A stretch of 64,000 nt of DNA from Candidatus Edwardsbacteria bacterium (GCA_031082425.1 JAVHLB010000002.1:1-64000); one strand, 5' to 3'. Shown: positions 42,871 through 51,391, numbered from the stretch's first letter. Translations and numbers: made by a program. Notes: generated by a model from the sequence alone, not told the origin.

Positions 42871-44621
42871 AGAGATTTATAACTATCCGCAACGAACTTT
42901 GCGGTCATCGGCCGGCCGTCAAATTTTCTTATCGAGCCCCAGGCCTTGATCCCCAGTTCGGTCAGCAGCAGTTTTTCCAATTGTCCGGTGGCGTTCTGCT
43001 CTACCACAACGATCTTGGAAAATCCTTTCGATATTGCCCTGATCTCCGATGACAGAGGGTACGGCTGTTTTATATGCAGGCCGGATATCTTTTCGCCCTT
43101 TCTGGCCAAAGCCTCCACGGCCTCCATGACCGGCCACTTGGTGGTGCCGAAGCCGATCAGCAGCACCTGGTCGCCGGTGCCGCACATCACCGGGGCCAAA
43201 GATTCATCCTGCAGACCGTGAAACTTCTTCATCCGCTTGGCGGTCATCTGCCGCCTGACCGAGGCGCTCTCGGCGATGTGCCCCTCCTCGCCGTGCTCGT
43301 CGCTGTCCCAGTAGCCCACCGCACCGGGACTGCCGGGGATCAATCGGGGCGAGATCCCGTCGGGAGCAAGCTGGTATCTTTTATACTCTCCTTTGGATCC
43401 ATCCCAACTGTCCATCAATTTTCCCCGGTCGATGGACAGGGAAGCCGGGTCGATATCATCCACCGTCCAAAAGGAATCGTTCAGGTTCTGGTCGCCCAGG
43501 ATTATCACCGGGATCTGGTAGCGGTCCGCCAGGTTGAAGGCTTGGTTCATGCAATGGAGGGTCTCCTCGGCATCGCCGGGAGCCAGGATGGCCCGGGGGA
43601 ATTCGCCGTGCCCGCCGTACAGGGAAAACATCAGGTCGCCCTGTTCGGTGCGGGTGGGAAACCCGGTGGCCGGGCCGGGCCGCTGGGCCAAGAAGATGAC
43701 CAGCGGGGTCTCGGTCATCCCGGCCAGCGAAAGCCCCTCGGTCATCAGGGCGAAGCCGCCGCCCGAGGTGGCGGTCATGCTGCGCACCCCGGCATAGGAT
43801 GCCCCCAGCGCCATATTGATGGCCGCGATCTCGTCCTCGGCCTGCTCCACGATGATGCCCAGCTCCACCTGCTGGGAAGCGATAAATTCCATGATGCCGG
43901 TGGAGGGCGACATGGGGTAGGCCGACAGGAACTTGAGCCCGGACAGGATGGCCCCCAGCCCGGCGGCCTGGCTGCCGTCCATCAACAGCCTGGCTTTCAA
44001 CTTGCGACTTTCAACTTTTAACTGGCAGTATGGGCAGGTTCCTTCCGGGAAATTTTTCCGGGCATATTCAAATCCCGCCCTGGCCGCCCGGATGTTGGCC
44101 TCCACCATGGCGTCGCCCTTGGCGTTAAATATATCCCCCAGGGTATCGGCCAGTACATCGAAATCGTATTCCATCAGATTGAAACACACCCCGCAGGCCA
44201 CCGAATTGACCAGGATCTTGTTCTGTCCGGCCTCCACCGCCAGTTTTTCCATCGGCACCGGGAACAGATTCAGTTCATTATTTTGAATTTTAAGATCTTC
44301 ATTCTTGCCCTGAGCTTTGTCGAAGGGTTGCAATTTGTCGTCGTAGACGATGACCCCATTGGTTATCATCTCCCCGCTGTGCAACTCTACGGATTCCGCA
44401 TTCAGGGCTATCAGGATGTTGCTCTTCTCGGCCAGGCCGCCCACCGGCTGGTCGGAGATGCGGATGGTGGCGAAATTGTGGCCGCCCCGGATCCGGGACA
44501 TCAGATCCTGGTAGCAGTAGATGTAATATCCCTGACGGGTGAGCGACCTGGCCAGGATGGTGGAGATGGTCTGCATGCCCTGGCCGGCCGCCCCGGCTAT
44601 TTTGATGGTGAGGTCTATCAT
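42867..44621 (-). CDS. 2-oxoacid:ferredoxin oxidoreductase, fused gamma-alpha subunit
   Basis: 584 residues. The gamma domain (about 1-190) opens IKIAGAAGQGMQTISTILARSL. The alpha domain (about 205-580) has MDGSQAAGLGAILSGLKFLSAYPMSPSTGIMEF, then EQAEDEIAAINMALGASYAGVRSMTATSGGGFALM, and ends in QLEKLLLTELGIKAWGS. Two odd pieces interrupt otherwise ordinary sequence. About residues 97-105 read FDKAQGKNE, the translation of a common intergenic repeat, and about 197-207 read KVESRKLKAR, the translation of another. Both keep the frame. The hairpin at 44631-44656 ends ten bases before the ATG. It partners the beta subunit at 38953-39807. Confidence 0.93.
   Translation of the reverse strand: MIDLTIKIAGAAGQGMQTISTILARSLTRQGYYIYCYQDLMSRIRGGHNFATIRISDQPVGGLAEKSNILIALNAESVELHSGEMITNGVIVYDDKLQPFDKAQGKNEDLKIQNNELNLFPVPMEKLAVEAGQNKILVNSVACGVCFNLMEYDFDVLADTLGDIFNAKGDAMVEANIRAARAGFEYARKNFPEGTCPYCQLKVESRKLKARLLMDGSQAAGLGAILSGLKFLSAYPMSPSTGIMEFIASQQVELGIIVEQAEDEIAAINMALGASYAGVRSMTATSGGGFALMTEGLSLAGMTETPLVIFLAQRPGPATGFPTRTEQGDLMFSLYGGHGEFPRAILAPGDAEETLHCMNQAFNLADRYQIPVIILGDQNLNDSFWTVDDIDPASLSIDRGKLMDSWDGSKGEYKRYQLAPDGISPRLIPGSPGAVGYWDSDEHGEEGHIAESASVRRQMTAKRMKKFHGLQDESLAPVMCGTGDQVLLIGFGTTKWPVMEAVEALARKGEKISGLHIKQPYPLSSEIRAISKGFSKIVVVEQNATGQLEKLLLTELGIKAWGSIRKFDGRPMTAKFVADSYKSL
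43992..44021. repeat. Repeat word inside the gamma-alpha oxidoreductase gene (KVESRKLKAR-coding)
   Basis: On the plus strand it reads GGCTTTCAACTTGCGACTTT, then CAACTTTTAAC. The same low-complexity word class occurs between genes of many bacteria. Here it encodes part of the gamma-alpha linker without breaking the frame. Identification is from memory. Confidence 0.45.
44307..44330. repeat. Repeat word inside the gamma-alpha oxidoreductase gene (FDKAQG-coding)
   Basis: It contains CCCTGAGCTTTGTCGAAGGG, a very common intergenic repeat word in bacterial assemblies. In frame it encodes PFDKAQG within the gamma domain. Identification is from memory. Confidence 0.5.
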
Positions 44622-44630
44622 GTTTTCATT

Positions 44631-44656
44631 TAGCCCGGCCCTTAAGGGCCGGGCTA
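44631..44656. other. 26-bp perfect palindrome before the gamma-alpha gene
   Basis: TAGCCCGGCCC (44631-44641), TTAA, then GGGCCGGGCTA (44646-44656). It lies between the MBL gene and the oxidoreductase gene, ten bases before the latter's ATG. It could terminate the MBL transcript, regulate the start, or bind a dimeric factor. There is no T tract worth the name, so I do not call it a terminator. Confidence 0.55.
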
Positions 44657-44670
44657 AAATTCAAACCCTC

Positions 44671-45495
44671 CTAAAGTTCCAGTTCCTCGCCCTCCCTGGT
44701 CCCGAACAGCTTCACCTGGGTGGTCTCCTGCATCTGCTTGACGATCCCATCCAGCTGATCGTCGGTCCGCTCCGGATCGTGGTGGAAGAACCCCAGCCGC
44801 TTGACTTCGGCCTCCTCGGCCAGTTTTATGGCCTCGCTGAAGGTGGAATGCCCCCAGCCCCGGGTCTTCTTCATGTCTTCCTCGGTGTACTGGGCGTCGT
44901 GCACCAGAATGTCCGCCCCCCGGCAGAAGGCCACGAAATCCTGGTAAGGGGTGGCCGGCTTCTCCGCCCGCAGTTCGTTGTCGGTGATGAAGACGAAGGT
45001 CTTCTCCCCGTCCCTGATCCGCAGGCCGTGGGTGGGCACCGGATGGTTGTTCAGGATGGTGTCGAAGTGCACCCCGCCGAAATCGAAGCCCTTGGAGTCT
45101 ATGATCTCGAACTTGACCTGGGATTGCACCTCCTGCAGGTCGGCCGGAAACACGTATCCGTCCATCTGATTGTAGAGGGTCTGATACAGCCGGTCGAAGC
45201 TGTCGTTGGCGCTGACGAACATCAGTTTGAAACGGGGCATATAAATGGGAAGGAAGAACGGCAGCCCCTGGACATGGTCCCAATGGGCGTGGGTGATGAA
45301 GATGGGGATGGTGGCCGGATCCTTTTCCTTGAGGAGCTTCAGCCCCAGCTTCCGGATCCCGGTGCCGCAGTCGATGATCATCCGGTAGCCGCTGGAGGTG
45401 ATCACCTCGGCGCAGGTGGTGTTGCCGCCGTAGCGGCTGGTGTCAAAACCAGGCGCCGGGATAGAGCCCCGCACCCCGTAGTAAGTGATTTTCAT
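44671..45495 (-). CDS. MBL-fold metallo-hydrolase (PDE/RNase-Z-like)
   Basis: 274 residues from the ATG at 45493-45495, which has a strong GGGAGG site. The opening MKITYYGVRGSIPAPGF is typical. Metal motifs are THAHWDHVQG (about 80), HPVPTHG, TDNE and the late HDAQYTEEDM with GWGHST and FHHDPER. It belongs to the group with cyclic-nucleotide phosphodiesterase-like or ribonuclease Z-like members. The FHHDPERTDDQLD end is common in proteins near HD-GYP and response-regulator genes, and here an HD-GYP gene lies 40 bases upstream. The substrate is not predictable. Confidence 0.85.
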   Translation of the reverse strand: MKITYYGVRGSIPAPGFDTSRYGGNTTCAEVITSSGYRMIIDCGTGIRKLGLKLLKEKDPATIPIFITHAHWDHVQGLPFFLPIYMPRFKLMFVSANDSFDRLYQTLYNQMDGYVFPADLQEVQSQVKFEIIDSKGFDFGGVHFDTILNNHPVPTHGLRIRDGEKTFVFITDNELRAEKPATPYQDFVAFCRGADILVHDAQYTEEDMKKTRGWGHSTFSEAIKLAEEAEVKRLGFFHHDPERTDDQLDGIVKQMQETTQVKLFGTREGEELEL

Positions 45496-45535
45496 TCGTC
45501 CCTCCCAGTTGTATTGATTATATGACAAACAATGT

Positions 45536-46702
45536 TCATATCTCTTTGTATCTCTGATAGATCTCCATCACCCCGTCCATCCCCTTTTCAAAGGCAGCGA
45601 TGACCGCCGGGTCAAAATGGGTCCCGGAGCCGTCCTTGATTATCCCCATGGTCTCCTCGATGCTCATGGCCGCCTTGTAGACCCGCTTGTTGGAAAGCGC
45701 GTCGAACACGTCGGCCAGGGCCACTATCCGCCCTTCGAGGGGGATATCCTCGCCCTTGACCTTGTCGGGATAGCCGGTGCCGTCCCACTTTTCATGGTGG
45801 CTCAGGGCAACCTTCCGTGACAGCTGCAGCAGGGGGATGTTGGAATCCTTTAATATTCCGGCCCCGATGGTGGTGTGCGATTCCATGATGATCCGTTCCT
45901 CCGGGGTCAGCCGCCCCGGCTTCAGCAGGATGCCGTCCGGGATGCCCACCTTGCCGATGTCATGCATCGGGCTGGAGAGCCGGATCAGCTCCACCCGCTC
46001 GGGAGGCATCCCCATTTTTTCGGCGATGATGGCCGAGTAATGGCTCATCCGGCGGATGTGGTTGCCGGTCTCCTTGTCCCGGTACTCGGCGGCGATGCCC
46101 AGCCGGAAGATGGTGTCCAGGTGCGCCTCCCGGATGTCGTCGTTGAGCTTGGCGTTCTTGATGGCCACCGCCGCCTGGGAGGCCATTGATAACAGCAGCT
46201 CCTCGTCGCCCCGGCCGAAGGGGATCACCTGCCCCGCCGGGGCCATGGCGTTGATCAGCTGCAGCACGCCGATGATGCCCCCCTGGTTGTCCTTCATCGG
46301 CAGCTGGATCATGGAGCAGGTGCGGTATCCGCTGCGCTGGTCAAAGGATTTGTCGAAATGGTATTCGGCATCCTGGGGGATCCGGTAGGCGTCGGGGATG
46401 TTGACTGTCACCCCGTTGTTGGCCACGTAGCCGGAGAGGCTCTGATTGGAGATGGGAATATTGAAGGGCTTGAAGGGTTCGGCCTGCTGGGATTGGCCCA
46501 GCTTTCTGGCCAGGGTGTCGTTCTGACTGACCACGAATTTCAGGGAATCGCCCTCTTTTATGTACAGGCTCCCGGCATCGCAGTTGGCCAGCTCCCGGGC
46601 CTGGGTGACGATGATATCCAGCAGCTGGTTCAGGTCGCGCACCGAGGATAGGGCGATCCCTATTTTGACCAGCTTTTCCAGGACGGTGCCGCATTGTTCC
46701 AT
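45536..46702 (-). CDS. GAF and HD-GYP domain protein
   Basis: 388 residues. A GAF domain (about 15-185; DAGSLYIKEGDSLKFVVSQNDT, QLINAMAPAGQVIPFG) is followed by an HD-GYP domain (about 200-385) with MHDIGKVGIPDGILLKPGRLT, HTTIGAGIL, LSHHEKWDGTGYPDK and LADVFDAL. HD-GYP proteins hydrolyse cyclic di-GMP or related dinucleotides. The metal-binding HD and GYP residues are all present, so activity is likely. The GAF domain probably senses a small ligand. The upstream neighbour is rubredoxin and the downstream neighbour an MBL hydrolase. A signalling role in the same unit is possible but not shown. Confidence 0.92.
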   Translation of the reverse strand: MEQCGTVLEKLVKIGIALSSVRDLNQLLDIIVTQARELANCDAGSLYIKEGDSLKFVVSQNDTLARKLGQSQQAEPFKPFNIPISNQSLSGYVANNGVTVNIPDAYRIPQDAEYHFDKSFDQRSGYRTCSMIQLPMKDNQGGIIGVLQLINAMAPAGQVIPFGRGDEELLLSMASQAAVAIKNAKLNDDIREAHLDTIFRLGIAAEYRDKETGNHIRRMSHYSAIIAEKMGMPPERVELIRLSSPMHDIGKVGIPDGILLKPGRLTPEERIIMESHTTIGAGILKDSNIPLLQLSRKVALSHHEKWDGTGYPDKVKGEDIPLEGRIVALADVFDALSNKRVYKAAMSIEETMGIIKDGSGTHFDPAVIAAFEKGMDGVMEIYQRYKEI

Positions 46703-46814
46703 ATTCTCATCCCCTGAAATGATTTTCTTGAAAGGTCAGACCGACCTCTGGGCCGGGATAAAAGGATCTCCGGCCGGCGGTGCTGACTTATATCTAATGC
46801 AAAGGGGAAGAGGA

Positions 46815-47009
46815 CTACTCATCCTCCTCCCCGCCTTCCTCCTCAAAATCGTCGTCGATGATCTCGAAAATATCCTGCGACGCGCCACAATCCGGGCAGA
46901 CCCAGTCCAGCGGAAGATTGTCAAAATATGTCCCGGGCCTGACGTCTCCGTCGGGGTCGCCGGCCTCCGGATCGTAGATGTAGCCGCAAACGTTGCACTT
47001 GAGCTTCAT
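46815..47009 (-). CDS. Rubredoxin
   Basis: 64 residues. The two iron-binding pairs are CNVCGY (5-10) and CPDCGA (38-43), with the central DPEAGDPDGDVRPGT and the LPLDWVC motif. The C-terminus is unusually acidic (EIIDDDFEEEGGEEDE). Rubredoxins carry single electrons between redox proteins in anaerobes. It lies about 110 bases above the HD-GYP gene. The FTR fusion at 35595 carries a second rubredoxin-like domain of a different type. Confidence 0.95.
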   Translation of the reverse strand: MKLKCNVCGYIYDPEAGDPDGDVRPGTYFDNLPLDWVCPDCGASQDIFEIIDDDFEEEGGEEDE

Positions 47010-47036
47010 GATGCCCTCGTCATTATGTTTTTTGTA

Positions 47037-48212
47037 TTAAAGTTTGGTGATCTTGCTCAGCAATTGATCCCGGGCGATCAGCCTGTCCAGCTGCATCAGA
47101 TAGACATCGCGGTCGCCGCCCCGGTCCGAATCGTACAGCATCTTTTTGCCGTCGGGGGTGAAGCCGAAGACGAAATCCTCCGAAGCATTGTTGGTCAGCC
47201 TGAGGGAACGCTTCTGATCCGGCTGATAGAGATAGATCTCGTCGTTGCCGTCACAGACAGAGACATAGGCTATGGATTCGCCGTCCGGCAGAACTATGGT
47301 CGGTATCCCCGAACGAAATGACGGAACATCGATCTCGGCCGTCCGGCCGTCGCTGATATCAACCGACAGCAGGAAGCTTTGGTTCTGGCTCTCCCTCTGC
47401 ACTATCAGGCGGTCGGAGCAGAGCCCGAAATAGGCCACCTCTCCGGTCTGATCCTCAAAAAGAACCTGGGATGAGTTTTCTTTTTCGGGGTGGCCGGCCC
47501 CCAGGGACATCCTCCACACGGCATATCTGCCCGAGCGGTCGGAGACCCAGAAGACCTCCTGGCCGTCGGGCGAAAAGCATGGCAGCCAGTCATCGCTTTT
47601 GCTGTAGGTCAGCCTGGTTACCTTTTTGGCAGACAGGTCGTAGAGATATACCTCATCGTTGCCTTCGCGGTCGGAGACGAACAGCAGTTTGCTGCCGTCG
47701 GGCGAGAACGACGGCCCGTAATCCACCGCCGGGTGGTTGGTGAGCCTCTGCTGGTCCCCGCCGTCGCCGGACATGATGTAAAGTTCGGCATTGCCGTCCC
47801 GTTTGGATGAAAAGGCGATCCTTTTCCCATCCCCCGAGATGCAGGGAAAGGCGTCATTGCCTTTGGCCCCGGTCAGCCTGAGCGAAGGGTAGGGCTCTAG
47901 CCCCAGGTACAGTGATATCCTCTGGCGCAGCAAGGTGTCGTCAGCCATCTCCCGGTCCAGCTGCCCCAGCAGGGAATATTCCTTTACTGCCAGTGCGGCC
48001 GAGTCACACAGGCAGTAGGTTCTGGCCAGCAGATAGTGGGCTGAGGCGTTACGGGGATTTTGGGACACGGCCTGTTCGAATTGAGCCAGGGCCCGGGACA
48101 GATCGCCCATCTCCAGAAATTCCCGTCCTTTGCTTACGGCCCTGCGGTCTCCGCAGCCCAAAGCGGCCAATATCAGGAGCGAGACCGTGGCGGCCCTTAT
48201 CAACCGGCTCAT
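47037..48212 (-). CDS. Lipoprotein with TPR and TolB-like propeller
   Basis: 391 residues with a lipobox (LLILAALGC at about 13-21). TPR-like helices (about 28-95: GREFLEMGDLSRALAQFEQAVSQNPRNASAHYLLA) precede a propeller of PD40/WD40-like repeats (about 110-370), each reading like 'FSSKRDGNAELYIMSGDGG' and 'PSFSPDGSKLLFVSDREGNDEVYLYDL'. TolB-type propellers of this kind bind partners in the periplasm. The upstream gene encodes another lipoprotein whose stop overlaps this start by four bases. The function is not assignable. Confidence 0.8.
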   Translation of the reverse strand: MSRLIRAATVSLLILAALGCGDRRAVSKGREFLEMGDLSRALAQFEQAVSQNPRNASAHYLLARTYCLCDSAALAVKEYSLLGQLDREMADDTLLRQRISLYLGLEPYPSLRLTGAKGNDAFPCISGDGKRIAFSSKRDGNAELYIMSGDGGDQQRLTNHPAVDYGPSFSPDGSKLLFVSDREGNDEVYLYDLSAKKVTRLTYSKSDDWLPCFSPDGQEVFWVSDRSGRYAVWRMSLGAGHPEKENSSQVLFEDQTGEVAYFGLCSDRLIVQRESQNQSFLLSVDISDGRTAEIDVPSFRSGIPTIVLPDGESIAYVSVCDGNDEIYLYQPDQKRSLRLTNNASEDFVFGFTPDGKKMLYDSDRGGDRDVYLMQLDRLIARDQLLSKITKL

Positions 48213-48889
48213 ATCCGCTTTTTATTTACCGTTTTGACCGGGGCCGGTTTTTCCCAGGAGAACAAGGCAAACAATTTTTCATCGTTGGTGTACTCCAGTA
48301 TCTTGCCCTGTAAAATCAGGTTGTTGTAGCTTTTCAACAAGGCCCGGCAGGTCTGGCTGTTTCGGCTTAAGCCCGGCTTATGGCCGTCAAGCTGTTTCTG
48401 CAGGCTGGCCTGCTGATTGGCCAGGGCGTCCATTTTGGGCTTTTGTTTCTTGGCCAGCAGGCTGTTGTTCCTGGTTGATTGCCTGAGATCGGACAACTTC
48501 TGTTTTGCATCCGCCAGCCTGCTGATGGCCTCAACCGCCTTGGCCTCCAGGGTGAGGAATGCCACCCCGGCAGCAAGGCAGGAATCCATGGCCGCATTTA
48601 TTGCCGGATATTTTTTCAATTCCTGGGAGGTTTGGTTGTCCTGGATCATCTTCTGGCTGCGGCCGATAAGCTCGTTATAACTGGGAAGGTATTGGGCCTT
48701 CTGCTCGGGGGTCGAAGCCCCGACCTTGTCCCTGATGGCTCCTATCTCCTGATGCAGGATATAAAAGTTCAGGACATTGGGGGTTATGCCCTGGGAGATA
48801 TCGGCCTTTTTTTTGCCGCAGCCCAGGGCGGCCATAATCGTCAGTGTCAGGACCATCGCTGTGCCCTTGGCCCACGCTTTCTGTTTCAT
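48209..48889 (-). CDS. Helical lipoprotein of unknown function
   Basis: 226 residues. The ATG at 48887-48889 is chosen because it has a GAGGG site and opens a lipoprotein signal ending in IMAALGC (about 19-25). The mature part is nearly all helix with coiled-coil stretches (AVEAISRLADAKQKLSDLRQ; DALANQQASLQKQLDG). It starts from a promoter at 48919-48947 and overlaps the TolB-like lipoprotein gene by four bases, so the two are likely co-expressed and may act together. I recognise no family. Confidence 0.7.
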   Translation of the reverse strand: MKQKAWAKGTAMVLTLTIMAALGCGKKKADISQGITPNVLNFYILHQEIGAIRDKVGASTPEQKAQYLPSYNELIGRSQKMIQDNQTSQELKKYPAINAAMDSCLAAGVAFLTLEAKAVEAISRLADAKQKLSDLRQSTRNNSLLAKKQKPKMDALANQQASLQKQLDGHKPGLSRNSQTCRALLKSYNNLILQGKILEYTNDEKLFALFSWEKPAPVKTVNKKRI

Positions 48890-48918
48890 TTTTCCCTCAT
48901 TCGAAATGTCGATAATCC

Positions 48919-48947
48919 ATTTTATGCATACCGGCGGCAAATGTCAA
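48919..48947 (-). promoter_or_regulatory. Promoter of the two-lipoprotein unit
   Basis: On the minus strand, TTGACA (48942-48947), a 17-bp spacer and TAAAAT (48919-48924). It is divergent from the lpxH promoter at 48958-48986, with only ten bases between the two -35 boxes. Confidence 0.75.
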
Positions 48948-48957
48948 TAAAAATATA

Positions 48958-48986
48958 TTGCCTTTTAATAAACCATATGCTATAGT
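48958..48986 (+). promoter_or_regulatory. Promoter of lpxH-eno-ftsB
   Basis: TTGCCT (48958-48963), a 17-bp spacer and TATAGT (48981-48986). The predicted start site leaves a leader of about 40 bases. It shares one short divergent control region with the lipoprotein promoter. Confidence 0.65.
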
Positions 48987-49031
48987 CTTACTTGTTGGTA
49001 ACATTAGCATGAAATATTTGAAAAAGTCAAG

Positions 49032-49751
49032 GTGATATATTTTATTTCCGATGTCCACCTGGGCTCGGCCGGGCACTCCGGAAGCGACCGGGAGAAACTG
49101 TCAAAATTGGGTCTGCTTTTTGACCGGATCACCGGTCCGGGCGACAGGCTTTTTATTCTGGGCGACCTGTTCGATTTCTGGTTCGAATACCGCAGCGTGA
49201 TCCAGAAGGAACACCTGGAGATCCTCGGCCGGTTTAAAGACCTGAGATCCCGGGGGGTGGCGGTCGACCTGCTGGTGGGCAACCACGATTTTTGGATAGG
49301 CGATTTCCTGAGCCGGGAGCTGGGAATAACGGTTCATCGCCAGTCCTTGGCCCTGGAGTCCGGCGGAAAAAAGATGTTCCTGGCCCACGGGGACGGCCTG
49401 GGAAAGGGAGATCTGGGATATAAGATACTGAAAGTTGTCTTGAGAAATCCCTTTACCATCTGGCTGTACCGCCTGTTGCATCCCGACCTGGCCATTCCTT
49501 TTGCCAAATGGTTCTCGCAGGTCTCCCGCAACCACCTGACCAGGGACATGCACCTCGATCCCGGCCCGATGCTGGAGGTGGCCCGGGAAAAATTCGCCCA
49601 GGGATTCGATTTCGTGCTGCTGGGGCACACCCATCTGCCGACAGTTCATGAAGAGAACGGCAAGATCTATATCAACCTGGGGGATTTCATCGCCAGCTTC
49701 TCCTATGCGGTATTCCGGGATGGCATTTTAACCCTGGAATACATAAAATAA
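49032..49751 (+). CDS. lpxH: UDP-2,3-diacylglucosamine hydrolase-like phosphoesterase
   Basis: 239 residues starting at GTG. Calcineurin-type metal motifs occur in order: FISDVHLG, GDLFDFWFEY, VGNHDFWIG, FLAHGDG and LGHTHLP. The FDFWFEY and GKGDLGYK segments are typical of LpxH and close relatives. It would cleave UDP-2,3-diacylglucosamine to lipid X in lipid A synthesis, consistent with lptD later in the window. Some FCB-type relatives of unknown substrate share this pattern, so the symbol is likely rather than certain. An eight-codon open frame (49010-49036) overlaps the GTG start. Confidence 0.85.
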   Translation: MIYFISDVHLGSAGHSGSDREKLSKLGLLFDRITGPGDRLFILGDLFDFWFEYRSVIQKEHLEILGRFKDLRSRGVAVDLLVGNHDFWIGDFLSRELGITVHRQSLALESGGKKMFLAHGDGLGKGDLGYKILKVVLRNPFTIWLYRLLHPDLAIPFAKWFSQVSRNHLTRDMHLDPGPMLEVAREKFAQGFDFVLLGHTHLPTVHEENGKIYINLGDFIASFSYAVFRDGILTLEYIK

Positions 49752-49777
49752 TCAACCTATTTTCCGGAGGTTTTATC

Positions 49778-51055
49778 ATGACCGCCATCGCCAAGATCCA
49801 TGCCCGGGAGATCCTGGATTCCCGGGGCAACCCCACGGTTGAAGTGGATTGCCATCTGGCCTGCGGAGCCATGGGCCGGGCCGCCGTCCCCTCCGGCGCA
49901 TCCACCGGAATCCATGAGGCCTTGGAACTGAGGGACGGAGACCGGAACCGTTATGGCGGCAAGGGCGTGCTCAAGGCAGTAGAGAACGTCAATTCCGCCA
50001 TCGCCCCAGCCCTCTCCGGCCGGGAGGCCAGCGAACAGAAGGCGGTGGATCAGGTCATGCTGGACCTGGACGGAACCGACAACAAATCCAAGCTGGGAGC
50101 CAACGCCACCTTGGGAGTCAGTCTGGCGGTGGCCCGGGCTGCGGCGGCCGCCTCGGGCCAGCCCCTGTACCGCTACCTGGGAGGGGAGGCCGCCACTGCC
50201 CTGCCGGTCCCCATGTTCAACATCATGAACGGGGGGGCCCACGCCAACTGGCAGGGCACCGACCTTCAGGAATTCATGATCGCCCCCTTGGGCGCTCCCA
50301 GTTTTGCGGAAGCCCTGCGCTGGGGCAGCGAAACCTACCATGCCCTGAAATCCGTGCTCAAGGACAAGGGCTATTCCACCGGAGTGGGAGACGAAGGAGG
50401 ATTCGCCCCGGCCCTGAAGACCAATGCCGAGGCCCTGGACCTGATCATCCAGGCCATCGAGAAAGCCGGATACCGCCCCGGGGAGCAGATCTCACTGGCC
50501 CTGGACCCGGCCTCCAGCGGCTTCTACCAGGATGGAAAGTATAATCTGAAAACCGAGGGCCGAAGCATAAGCTCAGAACAAATGGTGGACATGTACCAGC
50601 AGTGGTGCCAGAAATATCCCATCATCGTCATCGAGGACGGATTGGCCGAAGACGACTGGGATGGCTGGAAACTGCTGAACCAGCGCCTGGGGGACAAGAT
50701 TGAACTGGTGGGGGACGACCTGTTCGTCACCAATGTCAAACGCATCGCCAGAGGTATTAAGGAGAAGGCGGCCAACGCCGTCCTGATCAAGCTCAACCAG
50801 ATCGGCACCCTGACCGAGACTCAGGCCGCCATCGAGATGGCCTATCAGGCCGGCTGGAAGGCCATGGTTTCCCATCGCAGCGGAGAAACGGTGGACAGCT
50901 TCATCGCCGACTTCACCGTGGCCATGAAGACCGGGCACCTTAAAACGGGGGCTCCCTGCCGCGGGGAAAGGCTGGAGAAGTACAACCAACTGCTGCGCAT
51001 CGAGGAGGAACTGGGGCCGGCCGCCCATTACCCCGGCAGGTCCGTATTCAAATGA
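49778..51055 (+). CDS. eno: Enolase
   Basis: 425 residues. Family marks are REILDSRGNPTVEV, the PSGASTG loop, the metal-site acids in ALDPASSGFY and IEDGLAEDDWDGW, GDDLFVTN, the signature LIKLNQIGTLTET and SHRSGETVDSFIAD. It interconverts 2-phosphoglycerate and phosphoenolpyruvate. A strong CCGGAGG ribosome site precedes the ATG by eight bases. The order lpxH-eno-ftsB on the plus strand is the only such block in the window. Confidence 0.98.
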   Translation: MTAIAKIHAREILDSRGNPTVEVDCHLACGAMGRAAVPSGASTGIHEALELRDGDRNRYGGKGVLKAVENVNSAIAPALSGREASEQKAVDQVMLDLDGTDNKSKLGANATLGVSLAVARAAAAASGQPLYRYLGGEAATALPVPMFNIMNGGAHANWQGTDLQEFMIAPLGAPSFAEALRWGSETYHALKSVLKDKGYSTGVGDEGGFAPALKTNAEALDLIIQAIEKAGYRPGEQISLALDPASSGFYQDGKYNLKTEGRSISSEQMVDMYQQWCQKYPIIVIEDGLAEDDWDGWKLLNQRLGDKIELVGDDLFVTNVKRIARGIKEKAANAVLIKLNQIGTLTETQAAIEMAYQAGWKAMVSHRSGETVDSFIADFTVAMKTGHLKTGAPCRGERLEKYNQLLRIEEELGPAAHYPGRSVFK

Positions 51056-51064
51056 TAAAGCACC

Positions 51065-51391
51065 ATGCCCCGTTCCGGCGCACATAGGAGCAGCTCCACC
51101 AAGGCCGTTCTGGCCCTGGTGATATCATCATTTGTGATCGTGATCCTGATGTTCGGGATGGGGCGCTACGGCTGGATTACCATGCTCCGGGTGGACCGCC
51201 AGCAGAAGCGGATAAAAAAGGAGATGCTGGCCAACCTGGCCCACAGCGAGATACTGTGCCGGGAGATCAGGCGTCTGAAGACCGACAGCTTTTATCTGGA
51301 ATCCCAGGCCCGTGAGAAGCTGGGGATGACCCGGCCCGGGGAGACCTCGTACCGCTTCTACCCGGCCGACTCGCTCAAGAAAAGACCTTGA
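51065..51391 (+). CDS. FtsB/DivIC-like septum formation protein
   Basis: 108 residues. A short basic N-terminus is followed by one membrane helix (about 15-35: VLALVISSFVIVILMFGMG) and a coiled coil (about 40-85: RVDRQQKRIKKEMLANLAHSEILCREIRRLKTD), ending LESQAREKLGMTRPGETSYRF. The ARxKLGMxRPGE end is characteristic of FtsB/DivIC, which links division proteins in the periplasm. It starts nine bases after eno, a gene order shared with many bacteria. Its stop codon overlaps the -35 box of the initiator-tRNA promoter. Confidence 0.9.
   Translation: MPRSGAHRSSSTKAVLALVISSFVIVILMFGMGRYGWITMLRVDRQQKRIKKEMLANLAHSEILCREIRRLKTDSFYLESQAREKLGMTRPGETSYRFYPADSLKKRP

Noticed and set aside
42867..44621. 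Frameshift or assembly error in the gamma-alpha gene
   Set aside because: The frame is unbroken and both domains are complete; the odd words are in frame.
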